Assembly (NCBI RefSeq): GCF_945957345.1
Contig: NZ_CAMFKW010000033.1
Coordinates: forward strand, 1 to 64,000
From: an uncultured Allobosea sp.
Lineage (GTDB): Bacteria > Pseudomonadota > Alphaproteobacteria > Rhizobiales > Beijerinckiaceae
DNA length: 64,000 nt
Direction: 5' to 3'
The notes beneath the pieces were generated by a model, which did no database searches, was not told the DNA's origin, and was given only the letters and a program-made list of their open reading frames with translations. Positions 63,377 to 64,000 of the stretch are shown in pieces; within the stretch, counting starts at the first letter, position 1; each line of letters begins with the position of its first letter. The position numbers were made by a program, and so were the translations under genes.

Positions 63377-64000
63377 TCAATCCGCCTGCCGGGCAGCTGT
63401 CAGCCCGGCGATATGGGCGATGAGCCGCGCCGCGACCTCGCCCTTCGGCAAGGTCGGCCAGGTCTCGACGCCGGACTTGGTGACGAGGTGGACGGTATTG
63501 GCGTCGCCGCCCATCACGCCGGTGCCGCCGACATCATTGGCGACGATCAGGTCGCAGCCCTTCCGGGCGAGCTTGGCGCGGGCATAGTCGATCACGTTCT
63601 GCGTCTCGGCGGCGAAGCCGACGACCAGCGGCGGGCGGCCGCTCTTGCGATGCGCGACGGTGGCGAGGATGTCGGGGTTCTCGACCAGCGAGAGCGGCGG
63701 CAGCGCCTTGCCGTCCTTCTTCAGCTTGTCGGAGGCCGCGTCCGCCACGCGCCAATCGGCGACGGCGGCGGCGAAGATCGCGATATCGGCGGGCAGCGCC
63801 GTCTCGACGGCGGCGAGCATCTCGCGGGCCGATTCGACATGGATCGTCTCGACGCCCGCCGGATCGGCCAGGTTCACCGGCCCGCTGACCAACGTGACCC
63901 GCGCTCCGGCGGCGGCAGCGGCGGCTGCGATGGCATGGCCCTGTTTCCCGGAGGAGCGGTTGGCGATGTAGCGCACGGGATCGATCGGTTCATGCGTCGG
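63377..64000 (-). CDS. coaBC: Bifunctional CoaBC (phosphopantothenoylcysteine synthetase part), 5' end outside window
   Basis: The C-terminal ~207 residues are visible; the frame remains open to the window edge ([19 protein letters not shown]). This is the CoaB domain that joins cysteine to 4'-phosphopantothenate: [37 protein letters not shown], the KLKKDG lysine and FAAETQNV. The flavin-dependent CoaC decarboxylase half lies beyond 64000. First gene of coaBC-dut-rrf2. Confidence 0.96.
   Translation of the reverse strand, partial: PTHEPIDPVRYIANRSSGKQGHAIAAAAAAAGARVTLVSGPVNLADPAGVETIHVESAREMLAAVETALPADIAIFAAAVADWRVADAASDKLKKDGKALPPLSLVENPDILATVAHRKSGRPPLVVGFAAETQNVIDYARAKLARKGCDLIVANDVGGTGVMGGDANTVHLVTKSGVETWPTLPKGEVAARLIAHIAGLTAARQAD

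Overview
The window is a chromosomal segment of a GC-rich alphaproteobacterium, most likely of the Hyphomicrobiales (Rhizobiales). A Bosea-like genus is my guess from the gene content and repeats, not something the sequence proves. Pointers are a GcrA cell-cycle regulator with a dense cluster of GANTC (CcrM) sites upstream, the C4 (ALAS) route to heme, the nusA-ylxR-infB-rbfA-truB block, a hisB-DUF2628-hisH-hisA / hisF-hisE-coaA block, a general amino-acid (Aap-type) ABC transporter, and several families of palindromic intergenic repeats of the kind common in this order. There is no phage, insertion sequence, plasmid or CRISPR signature.

Layout. 0-6.2 kb: translation/RNA block (nusA 3' end, ylxR-L7Ae fusion, infB, rbfA, truB) and a DUF3592 membrane protein. 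6.3-9.7 kb, minus strand: hemA, an M20 carbamoylase-type hydrolase and an SDR dehydrogenase. 10-13.5 kb: a solitary WecG/TagA glycosyltransferase, an AbrB-family membrane protein and a DMT exporter. 13.6-18.1 kb: guaC, then aapJQM without its ATPase gene. 18.2-25.5 kb: gcrA (minus), argD-argF-hslO (plus), argE-apaG (minus) and a tandem-domain dCTP deaminase. 25.6-28.6 kb: tRNA-Gly(CCC) and a signalling island: a small hypothetical protein, a PAS/MCP-like protein that has lost its signalling tip, an AT-rich divergent promoter with a CtrA box, and a heme globin-coupled sensor with a degenerate GGDEF domain. 28.7-33.1 kb: an exported protein and a glycan-initiation set (WbpL-like, epimerase, CapD/WbpM-like). 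33.2-39.9 kb: TetR regulator with a palindromic operator, cobQ, an aminotransferase, a helical-repeat protein, RidA, YqaA and DUF1697 proteins.

39.9-45.6 kb: coaA and the his genes, split by an opposite-strand pheC-like gene. 45.6-48 kb: repeats, metZ and a HAD phosphatase. 48-53.4 kb, minus strand: rpmH-rnpA-yidC, a terminator, an acetyltransferase, engB, DUF423 and argB. 53.6-56.8 kb: 4.5S SRP RNA, dnaX, ybaB and recR. 56.8-64 kb: outer-membrane beta-barrel, YihY, an FAD oxidoreductase, a VOC dioxygenase, then (minus) coaBC-dut-rrf2 and cysK-GNAT.

Most of the window is housekeeping biosynthesis: arginine (argB, D, E, F), histidine (hisA, B, E, F, H), sulfur amino acids (metZ, cysK with an Rrf2 regulator), CoA (coaA, coaBC) and nucleotides (guaC, dcd, dut). 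The least ordinary part is the 25.7-28.6 kb signalling island: an apparent oxygen sensor whose cyclase output looks dead, next to a chemoreceptor-like protein that has lost its CheA/CheW contact region, with a perfect CtrA box between them.
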